From Bryobacteraceae bacterium (GTDB lineage Bacteria > Acidobacteriota > Terriglobia > Bryobacterales > Bryobacteraceae), in NCBI GenBank assembly GCA_030036985.1, contig JASHSD010000673.1, positions 1-6,356 on the forward strand: DNA of 6,356 nucleotides, given 5' to 3'. Positions 5,238-6,356 of this stretch are shown here, in pieces (position 1 is the stretch's first letter; the number at the start of each line of letters is the position of its first letter). The translations under genes and the position numbers were made by a program. The notes beneath the pieces were generated by a model, which worked only from the letters and a program-made list of their open reading frames with translations, was not told where the DNA came from and made no database searches.

Positions 5238-6356
5238 ATGCGGCGGGCGATGATCAACGTGATGTCATCCGCGGGCGGCGAAGCTTCGGTATAAAGAGCC
5301 AATGAGTTGTTGATATGGCTGATGATGTCTGCCGCCGGTTCGGTGCGGCTTGCCAGGACAGCCTTAGCAAGACCTTCCACTCCAAACTGTTTTCCTTCGC
5401 GATTTTGCGCCTCGGTCGCGCCGTCGCTGTAAATCACGAGAATATCCCCGATATCCAGTCTTTCCCGATACTCATGATATTCATTGGAGGATAAGACTCC
5501 CAATACCGGACCGCTGCCCCGCAGCTCCCGATAAGTCTCGTCCGCGCGGACAATCAAAGGCGGATTATGTCCCGCGTTGCAGTACGTCAGCTCCCCGGTA
5601 TCGCCATCGAGAATACAGAAGAAAAGGCTGATAAAGCGGTTCGGCGGGCAGTTCGCCGAAGTAAGGCGGTTCAGCCTTGTCATCGCTTCCGAAAGGGCCT
5701 TGTCGGAAAGGCTATTGGGCTCCTCGATCAGAACCTGTACCCGCGCCTGCAGTCCCATCATCAGCAGCGACGCGGGCATCCCCTTACCGGAGACATCTCC
5801 CAGAACCATGGCGACACGGCTGCCGTCGTAGGAAAAAAAATCGTAGTAATCGCCGCCTACCGTGCGGCATGGCGCGTTGTACCCCGCCAGATCGAGTCCT
5901 TTGACGGCGGGCGCGGCCGCGGGCAGAAATTCGCGCTGAATCTCCGCGGCCTGCTCCAGTTCGCGCGCCATCAACTGCCTCGCCTGTTCCAGTTCTGTGA
6001 AACGGGTTTGCTCGATGCGAATCGCCGCGACATTCGCCATTACCGTCAGCAGGCCCAGATCGTCTTCAGTGAATTCGCGCAGCAGAGACGGTGAATCCAC
6101 ATAAACGATGCCGATCACCCGATCTCTGGTCTGCAGCGGAACCGCCATAAGCGTGCGGATATGCTGTTCGACAATGCTGCGGCGATCGCGATAAATATCG
6201 TCGGCCGCGGTGTCCCGCACCAGCACCGAGACGCCGCTGTAGAGCACGCGGTCGCGCACCGCCGTGCTGATGCGGAAGCCATCGCCCTTGTGAGCGCGCG
6301 GCACGAGCTTCTCGCCTTCCAGGGTGAGCAGCACGCCGCGCTGCGCGTTCACCGCC
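5231..6356 (-). CDS. GAF-domain PP2C/SpoIIE-type serine phosphatase, partial at its N-terminus
   Basis: A Mn/Mg-dependent protein phosphatase of the RsbU/SpoIIE kind. Such enzymes dephosphorylate anti-sigma-factor antagonists in partner-switching pathways. The frame stays open through the right edge. The GTG at 6350-6352 falls inside a GAF domain, so the true start is outside the window and other N-terminal domains may be missing. Counting from that GTG: GAF about 1-115 (AVPLQTRDRVIGIVYVDS at 70-87 is typical), a helical linker about 116-142 (EQARQLMARELEQAAEIQ) ending in the EIQREFLP that introduces SpoIIE domains, then the phosphatase to residue 373. Metal-binding and core motifs are intact: GGDYYDFF (Asp168), LGDVSGKGMPA (Asp186), CNAGHNPP, IYSDGATEA (Asp310) and ADDITLII (Asp362-Asp363). 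No RsbU_N domain is visible in this portion. It reads toward the metallophosphoesterase gene, 117 bases downstream. The substrate is unknown, and no STAS or anti-sigma gene is visible. Confidence 0.93.
   Translation of the reverse strand, partial: AVNAQRGVLLTLEGEKLVPRAHKGDGFRISTAVRDRVLYSGVSVLVRDTAADDIYRDRRSIVEQHIRTLMAVPLQTRDRVIGIVYVDSPSLLREFTEDDLGLLTVMANVAAIRIEQTRFTELEQARQLMARELEQAAEIQREFLPAAAPAVKGLDLAGYNAPCRTVGGDYYDFFSYDGSRVAMVLGDVSGKGMPASLLMMGLQARVQVLIEEPNSLSDKALSEAMTRLNRLTSANCPPNRFISLFFCILDGDTGELTYCNAGHNPPLIVRADETYRELRGSGPVLGVLSSNEYHEYRERLDIGDILVIYSDGATEAQNREGKQFGVEGLAKAVLASRTEPAADIISHINNSLALYTEASPPADDITLIIARRIG

Noticed and set aside
6350..6352. GTG at the right edge as the true start of the SpoIIE phosphatase.
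   Set aside because: It falls inside a GAF domain and the frame remains open to the edge, so the gene begins outside the window.

Overview
The window is chromosomal DNA of a moderately high-GC soil- or freshwater-type bacterium. The gene content (a kaiBC clock operon outside cyanobacteria, a GAF-SpoIIE phosphatase, an IS630-type transposase, a secreted metallophosphoesterase) would suit an Acidobacteriota / Solibacter-like genome. That is an inference from gene style; no rRNA or other phylogenetic marker is present.

Layout. Positions 1-153 (minus strand) hold the N-terminus of an IS630-family transposase that runs off the left edge. The end of that element probably lies close to a CTAG at 192-195, about 15 bases before the next gene. 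Positions 210-3277 (plus strand) form a tight four-gene operon: a soluble sensor histidine kinase; a 118-residue protein resembling the four-helix domain shared by the KaiA C-terminus and the RsbU N-terminus; KaiB; and a double-domain KaiC. The junctions are an ATGA overlap, 2 bases and 4 bases, so translational coupling is likely. Positions 3358-4116 (plus) encode an unrecognised exported or membrane-anchored protein. It converges with a secreted calcineurin-like metallophosphoesterase at 4124-5113 (minus). Upstream of that, 5231 to the right edge (minus) is a GAF plus PP2C/SpoIIE phosphatase that is cut off at its N-terminus.

How the genes may work together. KaiC has all the parts of a clock ATPase/autokinase: two P-loop domains, paired catalytic glutamates in each, adjacent phosphoacceptor residues in CII, and a C-terminal tail similar to the KaiA-binding tail. 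KaiB keeps the KILATPTL and proline-rich fold-switch region. The small helical protein sits where a KaiA would be expected and matches the KaiA C-terminal domain in motif order. The histidine kinase is the obvious candidate for input or output signalling. The most interesting proposal is therefore a compact, non-cyanobacterial KaiA-like/KaiB/KaiC/kinase timing or stress module in which KaiA is reduced to its KaiC-activating helical domain. The nearby SpoIIE phosphatase is a possible but unproven link to partner-switching signalling. Unusual points are the CI P-loop with Ala in place of Gly before the Lys, Ser-Ser instead of Ser-Thr at the phosphosites, and the insertion element pressed against the operon's promoter side.
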